Below are positions 8,438 through 17,313 of a stretch of 54,367 nucleotides of DNA, in pieces. The stretch spans positions 1-54,367 of the forward strand of contig JAUNKN010000008.1 of the NCBI GenBank assembly GCA_030532685.1, in the 5' to 3' direction. Positions within the stretch are counted from its first letter, which is position 1; every line of letters begins with the position of its first letter. The notes beneath the pieces were generated by a model. That model was not told where the DNA came from. It did no database searches and was given only the letters and a program-made list of their open reading frames with translations. A program made the translations under genes and the position numbers. The stretch comes from Bacteroidales bacterium (lineage in GTDB: Bacteria; Bacteroidota; Bacteroidia; Bacteroidales; Bacteroidaceae).

Positions 8438-9601
8438 TTAATATACTTCGACGTAGCTGGCCAAACGTTTGGCCTTGTCGCGGATAGGTTCGAGATCGGC
8501 ACCAACTTCTCCGCTCACCAGCACCACGCCCATACGGCGATTCACGCGTGTGCTGGGTTTTCCGAAGAGCCGCAAGTCGGCATCTTCCTCGCAGGTCAGT
8601 TCTACACCACGGAAGTTGGGTCGTTCTTGCGAAGCTATATTGCTCAATATCACTGCGCTTGCTCCGTGACGTAGAGTTTTTATACAAGGGATAGGGAGGC
8701 CCAATGCTGCACGGCAATGGAGCTCAAACTCATTGAAGTTTTGCGTGCCTGCCAGGGTTACCATACCTGTGTCGTGGGGGCGAGGAGAGAGCTCGCTGAA
8801 ATATACACCTCCTTCGTCGCTGATGAAGAATTCTACTCCCCAAATGCCCGCACCTGTGAGTGCCTCGGTCACGAGTTTGGCTTGTCGTTGCGCTTCGGCC
8901 AAGTGTTCTGGTTTCATGGCGATGGGTTGGAAACTTTCGCGATAGTCGCCGCCCTTTTGCACGTGTCCGATAGGAGGGCAGAAGAGGGTGTTGCCGTTTT
9001 GTTGAGTCACGGTGAGGAGGGTGATTTCGTAGTCGAAATGGATGAATTCCTCAATGATGAGCTCTTTGACATCGCCGCGACTGCCTTCCATGCCGTAGTC
9101 GAAGGCGTGGCGCAGGTCGTCGTGGCTTTTGACAAGGCTTTGCCCCTTTCCACTCGAGGACATGAGCGGTTTCACGATACAGGGATAGCCGATGACTTTG
9201 GCTGCTTCTTCGAGTTGTTCGTAGGTCGTGGCATAGAAATACTTGGCGGTTTTCAAGCCTAACTCTTGGGCCGCGAGGTCGCGTATGGCTTTGCGGTTCA
9301 TTGTGAAGTTCACAGCGCGCGCCGAAGGAACGACGCGCACGCCTTGCTTTTCGTAGGCATAAAGGCGCTCTGTGCGAATAGCTTCGATTTCGCATATAAT
9401 CAAGTCGGGCTTGTGCTTGGCTACGACGGTATCCAAAGCGTCGCCGTCGAGCATGGAGAACACTTCGCACTCGTCGGCCACTTGCATGGCGGGGGCACCT
9501 GCGTAGCTATCACAAGCAACGACGTGCTGCCCCAAGCGCTGAGCAGCTATGACAAACTCTTTACCGAGTTCGCCCGATCCAAGAAGGAGGATTTTCTTCA
9601 T
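8438..9601 (-). CDS. purT: Formate-dependent phosphoribosylglycinamide formyltransferase (GAR transformylase 2)
   Basis: ATP-grasp enzyme that uses formate and ATP to formylate GAR in purine synthesis without folate. The 387-residue length is normal for PurT. Visible features are the N-terminal '[11 protein letters not shown]' nucleotide-binding loop, '[13 protein letters not shown]', the ATP-grasp block '[16 protein letters not shown]', and '[29 protein letters not shown]' with the metal-binding Glu residues. It appears to be a single-gene unit with a strong terminator; the hairpin at 9621-9642 separates it from the upstream sigma factor transcript. Confidence 0.96.
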   Translation of the reverse strand: MKKILLLGSGELGKEFVIAAQRLGQHVVACDSYAGAPAMQVADECEVFSMLDGDALDTVVAKHKPDLIICEIEAIRTERLYAYEKQGVRVVPSARAVNFTMNRKAIRDLAAQELGLKTAKYFYATTYEQLEEAAKVIGYPCIVKPLMSSSGKGQSLVKSHDDLRHAFDYGMEGSRGDVKELIIEEFIHFDYEITLLTVTQQNGNTLFCPPIGHVQKGGDYRESFQPIAMKPEHLAEAQRQAKLVTEALTGAGIWGVEFFISDEGGVYFSELSPRPHDTGMVTLAGTQNFNEFELHCRAALGLPIPCIKTLRHGASAVILSNIASQERPNFRGVELTCEEDADLRLFGKPSTRVNRRMGVVLVSGEVGADLEPIRDKAKRLASYVEVY

Positions 9602-9620
9602 AAGGTGGTGTAAAAAAGTA

Positions 9621-9642
9621 GCCCTCAGCAGGAGCAGAGGGC
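9621..9642 (-). terminator. Terminator downstream of the sigma factor / small ORF
   Basis: Inverted repeat GCCCTC (9621-9626) with GAGGGC (9637-9642), followed on the minus strand by TACTTTTTT. The stop codon of the small frame at 9625-9771 lies inside the stem. Confidence 0.6.
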
Positions 9643-9771
9643 ATAGATTTGGGAGGTTGAAATAAAGGCCAGCTTACCATTGGTCGCCTGAGAGGCAGGT
9701 TGCAAATCGCGGGCTAACTTTTTGAGGTATTCGAGCGTGCTCGGTCGAGGCTGAGGGGTAGAATGCTCCAT
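9625..9771 (-). CDS. Possible small protein, 48 residues, downstream of ECF sigma factor
   Basis: An ATG-started frame of 48 residues begins 116 bp after the sigma factor stop, on the same strand. It reads like a small helical protein ('[13 protein letters not shown]'). Its stop codon sits in a terminator hairpin, as expected for the last gene of a transcript. Bacteroidales sigma genes of this type are often followed by a tiny helical ORF (from memory), which is why it is kept. There is no domain and no clear ribosome binding site, and it could be untranslated. Confidence 0.4.
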   Translation of the reverse strand: MEHSTPQPRPSTLEYLKKLARDLQPASQATNGKLAFISTSQIYALCSC

Positions 9772-9887
9772 AGGCAAGGGTTTAGTTGAGGGATATATCT
9801 CTCTAAACGCTTACAGCACGCTTTTAGTATATTGTGCAGTATGAATTATATCGCTTTTCTACTCTTTCCCCTTTTGTTGGGTTGTTT

Positions 9888-10481
9888 TCACACGGCTTCG
9901 AGCGAGATGCCATGCTCTTGTGCCATGCGACGCATATTGAGGAGCGCATAGCGCATACGGCCCAAGGAAGTATTGATGCTCACTCCCGTGGCATCAGCTA
10001 TCTCCTTGAAAGGCATATCTTGATAAAAGCGCATGAACACGACTTGCTTTTGTTCTTCGGGCAAATGGTTCATAAGACGTCGCACATCGGTCAGCGTTTG
10101 CTCATTGATGAGTTCGGCTTCTTGATAGCTGTCGGCCAATTGGCTTTGATAGAACAAGTCGCACTTGTATTCCTCTTGATAACTGAGATCAGCGCGTTCC
10201 TCTTGTCGAAAAGTGTCGATGATGAGGTTGTGTGCTACGCGTGTGAGCCATGCATAAAACTGGCCTGTTTCCGTGTAGCGTCCTTCGTGCAAGGAGTAGA
10301 GCACTTTTGTGAAGGTCTCTTGAAAAAGGTCGTCGGCCAAGTCGGCGTTGTGCACCCGATAGTAGATATAGTTGAATAGCCTATCTTTGTGACGAAAGAG
10401 CAGGCAGTCGAACGCTTCATTGTCGCCTGCCAAATATAGAGCCACCAATTGCTGGTCGCTCATTGCATTGAGCTTTTCCAT
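9888..10481 (-). CDS. ECF-type RNA polymerase sigma factor
   Basis: 197-residue sigma-70 family protein of the extracytoplasmic function class, which directs RNA polymerase to a specific promoter set. Region 2 is visible as 'RHKDRLFNYIYYRVHNADLADDLFQETFTKV' (residues ~28-65). Region 4 is a helix-turn-helix, 'EEQKQVVFMRFYQDMPFKEIADATGVSINTSLGRMRYAL' (~130-175). No anti-sigma factor gene is adjacent, unlike the FecI/FecR type, so its signal is unknown. It has its own promoter and a ~70-base leader. Confidence 0.93.
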   Translation of the reverse strand: MEKLNAMSDQQLVALYLAGDNEAFDCLLFRHKDRLFNYIYYRVHNADLADDLFQETFTKVLYSLHEGRYTETGQFYAWLTRVAHNLIIDTFRQEERADLSYQEEYKCDLFYQSQLADSYQEAELINEQTLTDVRRLMNHLPEEQKQVVFMRFYQDMPFKEIADATGVSINTSLGRMRYALLNMRRMAQEHGISLEAV

Positions 10482-10555
10482 TACTTTGGGAAGTTTGGTG
10501 TTAGCGTAGTGCTGTTTCGATAGGCTGTAGGGGTATAAAGGGTGAATAGATGCGG

Positions 10556-10586
10556 CAAATTTATCAATTTTCTTCTAATCTGCCAA
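10556..10586 (-). promoter_or_regulatory. Promoter for ECF sigma factor gene
   Basis: On the minus strand TTG (10584-10586), 20 bases, then TAAATTTG (10556-10563); a good fit to the Bacteroidetes consensus. Confidence 0.65.
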
Positions 10587-10825
10587 AACTCTTTGCGTAG
10601 AAAGTCAATATTGGAACGAGAACAGTAGAAAAATAAGGAGAAACGCTCTGAAAGAATCTTTGTTTTTTCACAGGTAGGGCGCACAAAGCATCTATCCTTG
10701 TGCAACCATGATGTAGAAAATACGACGATGATGTTCTTAGAGTAGGACTTGTGATGGTGAAATAGGGTAGTAGAGAGCTGGCTTGTCTAGCACCTTGGTC
10801 AATCCTGCTGAAATATGTTGAAAAG
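10587..10825. other. Gene-free spacer between tRNAs and sigma factor
   Basis: No gene or structured element was recognised between the sigma factor promoter and the tRNA terminator. Confidence 0.4.
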
Positions 10826-10858
10826 AAAAATCCCCCAACGTCCAGCGACGATGAGGGA
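10826..10858 (-). terminator. Probable terminator of the tRNA transcript
   Basis: On the minus strand a 7-bp stem (TCCCTCA with TGGGGGA, one wobble) is followed by TTTTTCTTTT, just downstream of tRNA-Glu. Confidence 0.55.
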
Positions 10859-10867
10859 AATCTTAAG

Positions 10868-10939
10868 TACTGCCTACGGGAATCGAACCCGTATGTCATG
10901 CGTGAGAGGCATGTATCCTAACCATTAGATGAAGGCAGC
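10868..10939 (-). tRNA. tRNA-Glu (anticodon CTC)
   Basis: 72-base cloverleaf on the minus strand. The acceptor GCTGCCT pairs with AGGCAGT (one G-T) and the T-arm is CGGGTTCGATTCCCG. The anticodon stem CATGC/GCATG encloses loop CTCTCAC, giving anticodon CTC. No CCA is encoded. It is 6 bases downstream of tRNA-Ser. Confidence 0.95.
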
Positions 10940-10945
10940 ATAGAG

Positions 10946-11032
10946 CGGAAGGAGGGGGATTCGAACCCCCGGTACGGTTGCCCGTACGTCAGTTTAGCAA
11001 ACTGGTGGTTTAAGCCACTCACCCATCCTTCC
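10946..11032 (-). tRNA. tRNA-Ser (anticodon GCT)
   Basis: 87-base class II tRNA on the minus strand with a long variable arm (GTACGGGCAACCGTAC). Acceptor GGAAGGA pairs with TCCTTCC and the discriminator is G. The anticodon loop TTGCTAA gives GCT, reading AGC/AGU. It is first in the tRNA pair. Confidence 0.95.
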
Positions 11033-11085
11033 TTACCTGTGGAGGATTTTGCCCTGAGAAGCAGGAGCGCCCCTCAAACGCAGTG

Positions 11086-11116
11086 CAAAAGTACGTACTA
11101 TTTTTGAACCGTGCAA
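11086..11116 (-). promoter_or_regulatory. Promoter for the tRNA-Ser/tRNA-Glu unit
   Basis: On the minus strand TTG (11114-11116), 20 bases, then TACTTTTG (11086-11093). Confidence 0.75.
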
Positions 11117-11178
11117 GGGTTTCGTGTAGAAAAGTGAAGAAAAAGCACAAAGAGAGGAAGAACTCCCCGAGTTTTTCG

Positions 11179-11186
11179 TATTTTTG
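11179..11186 (+). promoter_or_regulatory. -7 element upstream of GH109-like gene
   Basis: TATTTTTG on the plus strand, 21 bases before the ATG at 11208. No clear -33 TTG is seen at the usual distance. Its position argues against the earlier in-frame start at 11184, which lies inside it. Confidence 0.5.
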
Positions 11187-11207
11187 CTCTACCAAATTAG
11201 TAACACA

Positions 11208-12380
11208 ATGCCCAAAAACACTTCTGTACTCGCACTGCGCTCTCACCCCATTCCTTTGGTGCGCATAGGCCTGATTGGCTTGGGGCAGCGTGGCTTGGCC
11301 ACTCTGCGTCGCTATGCTTATATTGAAGGAGCAGAAATACAAGTGCTGGCCAATCTCACTGAAGCCCCTATGCTTGAGGCACAGAAATGCCTTCGCGAGA
11401 GTGGACGGCCTGCGGCCCGTACATTTGTGGGCGAGGAAGCGTGGCGTGAAGTGTGTAAGGACGAAAATCTCGACTTAATCTATATCTGTACCGATTGGGC
11501 CAGCCATACGCCCATTGCTCTCGAGGCGATGCGTTGTGGCAAGCACGTGGCGGTCGAGGTGCCTGCGGCCACGAGTGTAGAAGAGTGCTGGGCTTTGGTG
11601 CGTATGGCTGAGGCCACACAGCGGCATTGCTTCATGACTGAAAATTGCTGCTACGATTGGTTTGCATTAGGCTGTTTGGGGCTGCGCGACGCAGGATACT
11701 TTGGAACCATTACTCATTGCGAAGGAGCTTATTTACACGACTGGCGAGCGCTTTTCTCCACTCTCGACACAGAGGGAGCAAGGGCATGGTATCGCGATAG
11801 TTGCCGGCACGGGGGCAACCCCTATCCCACGCATGGCATAGGCCCTATTGCTCAGCTGTTGGGCCTGCATCGTCAAGACCGTTTGAGTCATCTTGTATCG
11901 ATGACGGGCAAGGCCGATGGTGAAGAGAGTTTGCTGGGGCATGCCAATACCACTTTGCTCACGACCGAGAGAGGAGTGACGATACTCCTGCAATTTGACG
12001 GCACCACTCCGCGTCCCTATTCGCGCATTCAAGGGGTGAGCGGCACGAAAGGCTTTGTGCAAAAATATCCTTTGATTCAGGCTTCTGATGCTGCTGGAGA
12101 GCGAACGCCAGAGGATGCCGAGACTTGGGTGCGAAAACACATGAAAGGTCATGCAGCCGATTTGTGGCGAGAGGGAGAAGCACGTGGGGTGGACAATCCG
12201 ATGAATTATGCCATGGATGCCCGTCTTATCCATTGCTTGAGAGAAGGCTTGCCGCTCGATATCGATGTCTATGACGCCGCCGAATGGAGCTGTTTGGCTG
12301 AACTCTCCCGCCTGTCGGCTCAACAAGGAGGAGCTATTGTTAAGGTGCCCAATTTCTTGTCAGATACTATAGAGGGATAG
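11208..12380 (+). CDS. Gfo/Idh/MocA family oxidoreductase, GH109-like
   Basis: 390 residues. The Rossmann fold begins at 'VRIGLIGLGQRGLATLRRY' (residues ~18-36), followed by 'DLIYICTDWASHTPIALEAMRCGKHVAVEVP'. The C-terminal domain has 'GNPYPTHGIGPIAQLLGLHRQDRLSHLVSM', like GH109 enzymes that use bound NAD to cleave alpha-N-acetylgalactosamine. GH109 members commonly have a His-containing block here, so GH109 is the best guess, but an ordinary sugar dehydrogenase is possible. No signal peptide is seen. With the fucosidases nearby it could act on mucin-type glycans (inference). Confidence 0.8.
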   Translation: MPKNTSVLALRSHPIPLVRIGLIGLGQRGLATLRRYAYIEGAEIQVLANLTEAPMLEAQKCLRESGRPAARTFVGEEAWREVCKDENLDLIYICTDWASHTPIALEAMRCGKHVAVEVPAATSVEECWALVRMAEATQRHCFMTENCCYDWFALGCLGLRDAGYFGTITHCEGAYLHDWRALFSTLDTEGARAWYRDSCRHGGNPYPTHGIGPIAQLLGLHRQDRLSHLVSMTGKADGEESLLGHANTTLLTTERGVTILLQFDGTTPRPYSRIQGVSGTKGFVQKYPLIQASDAAGERTPEDAETWVRKHMKGHAADLWREGEARGVDNPMNYAMDARLIHCLREGLPLDIDVYDAAEWSCLAELSRLSAQQGGAIVKVPNFLSDTIEG

Positions 12381-12640
12381 AGAAAAGGCCAGTTCTTTGT
12401 TTTTTTTCATACTAAGCTCCTACTAAGTAACTCGCCTGTCTGTTGTGCTAAAGGAGGGGAGTAAATGAGCCCGACATGACTCGATGATGTGCTCATCGGA
12501 GTTCGTTTCGGAAATGTCCAATCTGTGTTCCAGTGTAAGCTTCATTGTTTTTGGATTAGCTTTTTAAGGCGTTGTAAATGTCAGAACTTTGGAGCTTATA
12601 TTCTTTCAATGGGATAGTATCCTATTACTTGTGAGTCAAA
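12381..12640. other. Intergenic stretch without recognised genes
   Basis: Roughly 260 bp between convergent transcripts; nothing recognisable apart from the terminator at 12646-12669 next to it. Confidence 0.4.
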
Positions 12641-12645
12641 AAAGA

Positions 12646-12669
12646 AGGCGACCTTTTCTAAGGTCGCCT
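12646..12669 (-). terminator. Rho-independent terminator after secreted protein gene
   Basis: Perfect 10-bp stem (12646-12655 with 12660-12669) and 4-base loop, followed on the minus strand by TCTTTTTTGA. Confidence 0.85.
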
Positions 12670-12745
12670 AAATTGTATAAGAAGCAAGGAAAAAGAGAAA
12701 AACTCATCCCGAATAGGATTTCCTGCCAAAAAGTGTTCCGAAGAG

Positions 12746-14107
12746 TTAGTGCGCCAAATGTGTTTTGCCTCCTTGTAAATAAAGTTGGCCCGAGTGGGGA
12801 GCAACAATTCGACGTCCGTTCAAATCATAACATTCGGTAGAGCGAACGGGCGAGATAGGGGGAGCGTGCAAACCCAGGGGAGCATCAAGAAAATGCAAAC
12901 GGAGCGCTTGAGCTTGATGTTCGGCCGATAGGAGAAGATAGGCCTTTCCTGCCGGAATATCCACACCTGTGCTCACGGGATAGAAGGCTAAGCGATCGTT
13001 GAGATGTGCCAAGGCATAGAAAGTGTGGTTAGGCAAATTCTGAATTTGCTGATGCTTGATTTCTCGTACGGCTGCGTGCAAATCGTTGCGAGGAGCAATC
13101 GATGTGTGAGGAAGAGGAATGAAGTCGTAGCTTTTTACTTCGGGGCTGTACAAAACTACCCCTGTGTGGGGAGGGATAATGTTGTGAATTTCTTTGAGGT
13201 GTAGTGTGTTCGCCTTCAAGACACCGACAAAGGCTTGTACGCCTTGAGGAATGGCCACGGGATCGGGAGCCGAGAAAGTGGCATAGTGGGCTTCGCTCAT
13301 GCGTACGGTATAGCTGGGCGAGGAGGTGTAAAAAATGAGCGAGCCCTCTGTTTCTTCGTAGGCCAAAAGGCTGTAGTTTTTGTTGGCCCCTTTTGCCATA
13401 CGTATTGTGCCGGTCCCCGTTACATAAACTCTGTGTTCAGGCGCATCGGGATTGCACAATCCTTCTTTCCAACCTGCCTCCCATGAAGTAGAATTTAGGC
13501 TAATGCCAGAGCGAAGAATTTTCAGATAAGGCGTTTTGGAGTTGGACAGATATACTGAACGGGGACAGATTCCTCCTAATTGTGGAAGGTCCCACCAGAG
13601 AGTGCTTTGATGGGCATACAAGCAGGTTCCTCCTTGCGACAGAAAGGGAAATACCTGTGTTCCTGTGGCAGTGCCTGCTTTTAAGGGGATTTTGGCGGCA
13701 TCAAGGGCAAAGGTGAGCCCACTCTCGTTCTTTCCAGCGAATATATAGCGTTTTCCTTCAGAAGGACGAGTGGAGATGCGACGAAAATAGGTGCAACGAT
13801 GTGCTTGTTGATACACCGCATACAATTCTTTTGCTTGTTCGTTGGGAGAGATGCGTCCTTGTCTATCTCCTACCCATTGGGGAGGAATGGGGGAGAGGGC
13901 GATGGGCTGCGTGCTCCATCCCACAAAAGCATATTGCCCCACGTCTTTCGGGTGAGGCAGTGTGACTCCCTGTTCAGAAAGAGGGAGAGTGAGGGTACTA
14001 CCATGGATGTGGAGCAGGATGCTACGGTCTTGCGCCCACATCGTATGGGGATGTAGGCCGCAAAACCAAAAAGCGAGAAAGAGAAGAAGAGGATAAAACC
14101 GCAGCAT
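12746..14107 (-). CDS. Secreted protein with InlB-type repeat-like region and common C-terminal tail
   Basis: 453 residues with an N-terminal signal peptide ending near 'TMWAQ'. Residues ~30-95 ('VTLPHPKDVGQYAFVGWSTQP...KELYAVY') resemble a Listeria-Bacteroides InlB B-repeat. The middle of the protein is beta-rich with no catalytic motif recognised. The end carries 'CYDLNGRRIVAPHSGQLYLQGGK', the tail shared with three other secreted proteins here. It is the last gene of a probable minus-strand unit (hypothetical, ygiQ, DUF4468, this gene), 35 bp after DUF4468, and is followed by a strong terminator. Its function is unknown. Confidence 0.7.
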   Translation of the reverse strand: MLRFYPLLLFLAFWFCGLHPHTMWAQDRSILLHIHGSTLTLPLSEQGVTLPHPKDVGQYAFVGWSTQPIALSPIPPQWVGDRQGRISPNEQAKELYAVYQQAHRCTYFRRISTRPSEGKRYIFAGKNESGLTFALDAAKIPLKAGTATGTQVFPFLSQGGTCLYAHQSTLWWDLPQLGGICPRSVYLSNSKTPYLKILRSGISLNSTSWEAGWKEGLCNPDAPEHRVYVTGTGTIRMAKGANKNYSLLAYEETEGSLIFYTSSPSYTVRMSEAHYATFSAPDPVAIPQGVQAFVGVLKANTLHLKEIHNIIPPHTGVVLYSPEVKSYDFIPLPHTSIAPRNDLHAAVREIKHQQIQNLPNHTFYALAHLNDRLAFYPVSTGVDIPAGKAYLLLSAEHQAQALRLHFLDAPLGLHAPPISPVRSTECYDLNGRRIVAPHSGQLYLQGGKTHLAH

Positions 14108-14142
14108 AGGAATGAAAACGGAAAGGAGAAAAGCTATGTGAG

Positions 14143-14730
14143 TTATTGTGTAGCGGCCAGCGCGGCAGCCGCAAAAATATCGTCCTTGCGGTCTATCGTA
14201 CGTACACGAAATTTACGGCCACCTACCCGCGTGAGTTTCTTTCCCTTGGAGGTGAGAGCGGCACGGTCGGTAATCCAATCTTCGGCCTTGTAGTTGCTGT
14301 CGACTCCCGTACCTTGGATACTCTCGTAGTCGTAGCGAATGTTGCGCATTGTGGCGGTAAAGGCTTCGTCGACAATGTTGAACACGAGTTGATAGCGCAT
14401 CACGGCGCGATCCCAGACAAAGGCGTTGCGCTTGAACCAAATATACTCCTCGACAGAAGCTGCTATAGTGCCCGAATCGGGCGATAGTTCAGTGATGCGT
14501 GAATGAGGCAGTTTGTCTTTGACCTCTACGAGTTGATGCACCAACTGCTGGAGGCGCTCATAAATTTGTGCACGACTCCGTTGCGCTACGGGAAACTTTT
14601 GTTCAAAAACGACCATGCCATTGCGCTCCGTCACGGCTCCTGCTAAATAGTGAGCTGTGGGACGAACTTGAGGTTGTGCGACTGCCAATAGCGAACTGCT
14701 AACCAGCAGAAGGAGAAAAAGAATACGCAT
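14143..14730 (-). CDS. DUF4468 domain protein, exported
   Basis: 195 residues. The ATG at 14730 gives signal peptide MRILFLLLLVSSSLLAVAQ; the longer open frame upstream overlaps the ygiQ end and lacks a signal. The body ('GMVVFEQKFPVAQRSRAQIYERLQQLV', 'VMRYQLVFNIVDEAFTATMRNIRYDY') matches the pattern of DUF4468 proteins with a TBP-like fold, found mainly in Bacteroidetes. Biochemical role unknown. It starts 13 bp after the ygiQ stop, so the two are probably cotranscribed. Confidence 0.75.
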   Translation of the reverse strand: MRILFLLLLVSSSLLAVAQPQVRPTAHYLAGAVTERNGMVVFEQKFPVAQRSRAQIYERLQQLVHQLVEVKDKLPHSRITELSPDSGTIAASVEEYIWFKRNAFVWDRAVMRYQLVFNIVDEAFTATMRNIRYDYESIQGTGVDSNYKAEDWITDRAALTSKGKKLTRVGGRKFRVRTIDRKDDIFAAAALAATQ

Positions 14731-14743
14731 AATAGAAGTAGAA

Positions 14744-16816
14744 TTAAGGTTTTCGTTTGGGTTTGTGAGTCTTGTGCGATGGCTTGGCAGGGCTTGCAAA
14801 ATTGGGGTTATAACTCTTGGCTTTTGACTTTCCCTCACGCTTTCCCTTGTTTTTGCCACTCGAGTTTTTTTCCGAAGGCCGTGCCCCTGGCCCCTGAGGA
14901 TAGAGGCGTGCAATAAGGTCCTCGCGTCCTAAACGGCGAAGTTCGCTCACAATGCGCTGTCGTTCTTCGGGTTTGTACCAGAAGAAAAACATGTGCTGGC
15001 GTTTTTTGTCCTCGGGCGTGTGTGCCGAGAATACCTCCTCGAGCGTATAGGGGTGGTAGCCGCTGGTCCAGGCCTCAGTACTCACCGTCATGGGGGTGGG
15101 AGTGAAGTCTTGGACTTGTTCGAGTTGGAAGTCCAAATCTTTGGTTTGCACGGCCAAATCGGCCATATCTTCGGGCAGGCAACCAGGGTGCGAGGAAATA
15201 AAATAGGGAATGAGCTGCTGGCGCAAGCCGGCTTCACGATTGATGCGATCGAAGAGACGCTTGAACTCGTGGAAGAGCTGGAAGGAGGGCTTTCGCATGA
15301 AGTTGAGCACGCGATCGCTCGTGTGTTCGGGAGCTACCTTTAGTCGCCCCGATACATGATTGACAATGAGTTCACGTGCGTAGTCCATCGCAGCTTTGCG
15401 CAAGTGCTCCTCCTTGTAGGGGTGCAGCAAGAGGTCGTAGCGTACGCCCGAACCGATGAAACTCTTTTTCATGCCAGGGAGAGCATCGACCTCCTTGAAG
15501 ATTTCGAGCATCGGCGCGTGGTCGGCATTGAGATTGGGGCAAACCTTGGGATGGATGCAAGAAGGCTTTTTGCACTTGCGGCAAATGTCGAGGTTTTTGC
15601 CCTGCATACCATACATATTGGCCGAGGGGCCGCCCAAATCTGAGAGGTAACCCTTGAAATCGGGCATTTGTGTGATTTTGCGCACTTCGCGCACAATACT
15701 CTCCTTCGAGCGGCTCTGTATGAATTTGCCTTGGTGGGCCGAAATCGTACAGAAAGAACAGCCGCCGAAGCATCCTCGGTGCATATTGACCGAGAATTTG
15801 ATCATTTCGTAGGCCGGAATTGTCTTCCCGCGGTATTTAGGATGCGGTAGGCGAGTGTAAGGGAGGTCGAAACTATGGTCGACTTCTGCCTGTGTGAGAG
15901 GAGGATAAGGAGGGTTGATTACGGCAAAGCGTGGTTCGTAGTGCTCTTGCCCTTCGTCGTCCACCCATCGGCCTATTTGTTGCACCATGCGCTGTGCTTC
16001 CCACTTGTTGCTCTCTTCCTCTACATGGCGAAAGTTGGCGGCATGCTTGCGTTTATCGGCCACGCTTGCCTCGTGTGAGTGCAGCACAATATCGTCGGGC
16101 GTTAAACCTCCTGGGATGTCGGCTTCATGTTCGAGCACCACTGTTTGCGGAATGGGATAGCGGCGCAGCACTTGATGAAAGTCGTGAGCTGTCGCGTAGC
16201 GTTCCTCCTTGCCATGACAGAGTTTGTCCTCTATCAAGCGGCAAAGGGCAGGAATGGGTTTCTCGCCCATGCCATATATGATGAGATCGGCCTGACTCTC
16301 GGCCAAGAGGCAAGGACGCATGCGGTTTTTCCAATAGTCATAGTGCGTCACACGACGCAGCGAAGCCTCGATGCCTCCCAAGATAACGGGGGCATCGGGG
16401 TAAAGCTGTTTCAAAATGCGTGTGTAAACGATGCTGGGCATCTCGGGGCGCATGGAGTGCGAGCCATTGGGGCTATATGCATCTTCCGAACGCAAACGAC
16501 GGGCTGCCGTGTAACGATTGACCATCGAGTCCATATTGCCTGGAGAGATGGCAAAGAACAATCGGGGACGGCCAAAACGCTTAAAGTCGCGGAAATCACC
16601 ATGCCAATCGGGTTGTGGAACGATGCAAATGCGCAAGCCTTCGGCCTCGATGAGACGCCCCACCACTGCTGCGCCAAAGGAGGGGTGGTCCACATAAGCA
16701 TCGCCCGAAAAGAGCACCACATCTGGCTGTTCCCAACCGCGCAGTTCCATTTCGCGCCGCGTCGTGGGCAACCAGTCGCTCAGCAATGGCTGGGTACTAT
16801 TGGGCTGCGCTTTCAT
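14744..16816 (-). CDS. ygiQ: YgiQ family radical SAM protein
   Basis: 690 residues from the ATG at 16816 (an ATG eight codons earlier, 16840, is also possible). N-terminal block 'LPTTRREMELRGWEQPDVVLFSGDAYVDHPSFG' is typical of YgiQ/UPF0313. The radical SAM cluster motif is 'CFGGCSFC' (C-x3-C-x2-C), which binds a 4Fe-4S cluster and SAM. A second cysteine group 'CRKCKKPSCIHPKVC' may hold another cluster. The basic Lys/Arg-rich C-terminus is common in the family. The substrate is not established. It overlaps the upstream 104-residue gene by 20 bp, suggesting translational coupling. Confidence 0.93.
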   Translation of the reverse strand: MKAQPNSTQPLLSDWLPTTRREMELRGWEQPDVVLFSGDAYVDHPSFGAAVVGRLIEAEGLRICIVPQPDWHGDFRDFKRFGRPRLFFAISPGNMDSMVNRYTAARRLRSEDAYSPNGSHSMRPEMPSIVYTRILKQLYPDAPVILGGIEASLRRVTHYDYWKNRMRPCLLAESQADLIIYGMGEKPIPALCRLIEDKLCHGKEERYATAHDFHQVLRRYPIPQTVVLEHEADIPGGLTPDDIVLHSHEASVADKRKHAANFRHVEEESNKWEAQRMVQQIGRWVDDEGQEHYEPRFAVINPPYPPLTQAEVDHSFDLPYTRLPHPKYRGKTIPAYEMIKFSVNMHRGCFGGCSFCTISAHQGKFIQSRSKESIVREVRKITQMPDFKGYLSDLGGPSANMYGMQGKNLDICRKCKKPSCIHPKVCPNLNADHAPMLEIFKEVDALPGMKKSFIGSGVRYDLLLHPYKEEHLRKAAMDYARELIVNHVSGRLKVAPEHTSDRVLNFMRKPSFQLFHEFKRLFDRINREAGLRQQLIPYFISSHPGCLPEDMADLAVQTKDLDFQLEQVQDFTPTPMTVSTEAWTSGYHPYTLEEVFSAHTPEDKKRQHMFFFWYKPEERQRIVSELRRLGREDLIARLYPQGPGARPSEKNSSGKNKGKREGKSKAKSYNPNFASPAKPSHKTHKPKRKP

Positions 16817-17111
16817 GGCGTTGGTTTTCCCATTCGACATAAAGGAGTATCAAGTTTTTGAGTCCAAAGGCTTTCATCTTCTCATGGTAAATCACATCGA
16901 TGCAAAGGTCGAGTAGATCCTTTGTATTTTCGGCCGAGGTGGCAATGAGTGCCCTTACGTTTTGACGCAGTTTCTCGAGTACATCTTCGGTCACATAGCC
17001 GGTCGAGTCGACCAAATCTCGCAGCAAAGCATAGCGCTCGATCGTGGCAAGATGTTGAGGAAGAACTGTGAGCTGGCGAGTGCCACTCTCATTGAGTTGC
17101 AGGGAGTACAT
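16797..17111 (-). CDS. Conserved-looking small protein of unknown function
   Basis: 104 residues from ATG 17111, chosen because the promoter -7 box lies just upstream; a start nine codons earlier lies within the promoter spacing. The composition is mixed alpha/beta and soluble ('LPQHLATIERYALLRDLVDSTGYVTEDVLEKLRQNVRALI', 'LLDLCIDVIYHEKMKAFGLKNLILLYVEW'). No domain was recognised. Its end overlaps ygiQ by 20 bp, so it probably heads the ygiQ operon. Confidence 0.7.
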   Translation of the reverse strand: MYSLQLNESGTRQLTVLPQHLATIERYALLRDLVDSTGYVTEDVLEKLRQNVRALIATSAENTKDLLDLCIDVIYHEKMKAFGLKNLILLYVEWENQRHESAAQ

Positions 17112-17135
17112 AGGTGTTTTTTCTTTTTGGCTTCG

Positions 17136-17166
17136 CAAATATAAGACATTTGCAAGGAGAGAACAA
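17136..17166 (-). promoter_or_regulatory. Promoter for the ygiQ operon
   Basis: On the minus strand TTG (17164-17166), 20 bases, then TATATTTG (17136-17143), about 25 bases upstream of the ATG at 17111. Confidence 0.7.
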
Positions 17167-17313
17167 GCAAAAGGTTAGATTTCTGTAGCTCCCCAAAGGG
17201 GCTTCCTTTGACGGATAGAAAGGAGAAAAAGAGCGTCCGATAGCTTTTTTTCTCCCCCTCTGTATAGGCGTATGCCTTTCGTTCAAGCTCGGAAATCTGA
17301 TATGGGAGAAAAG

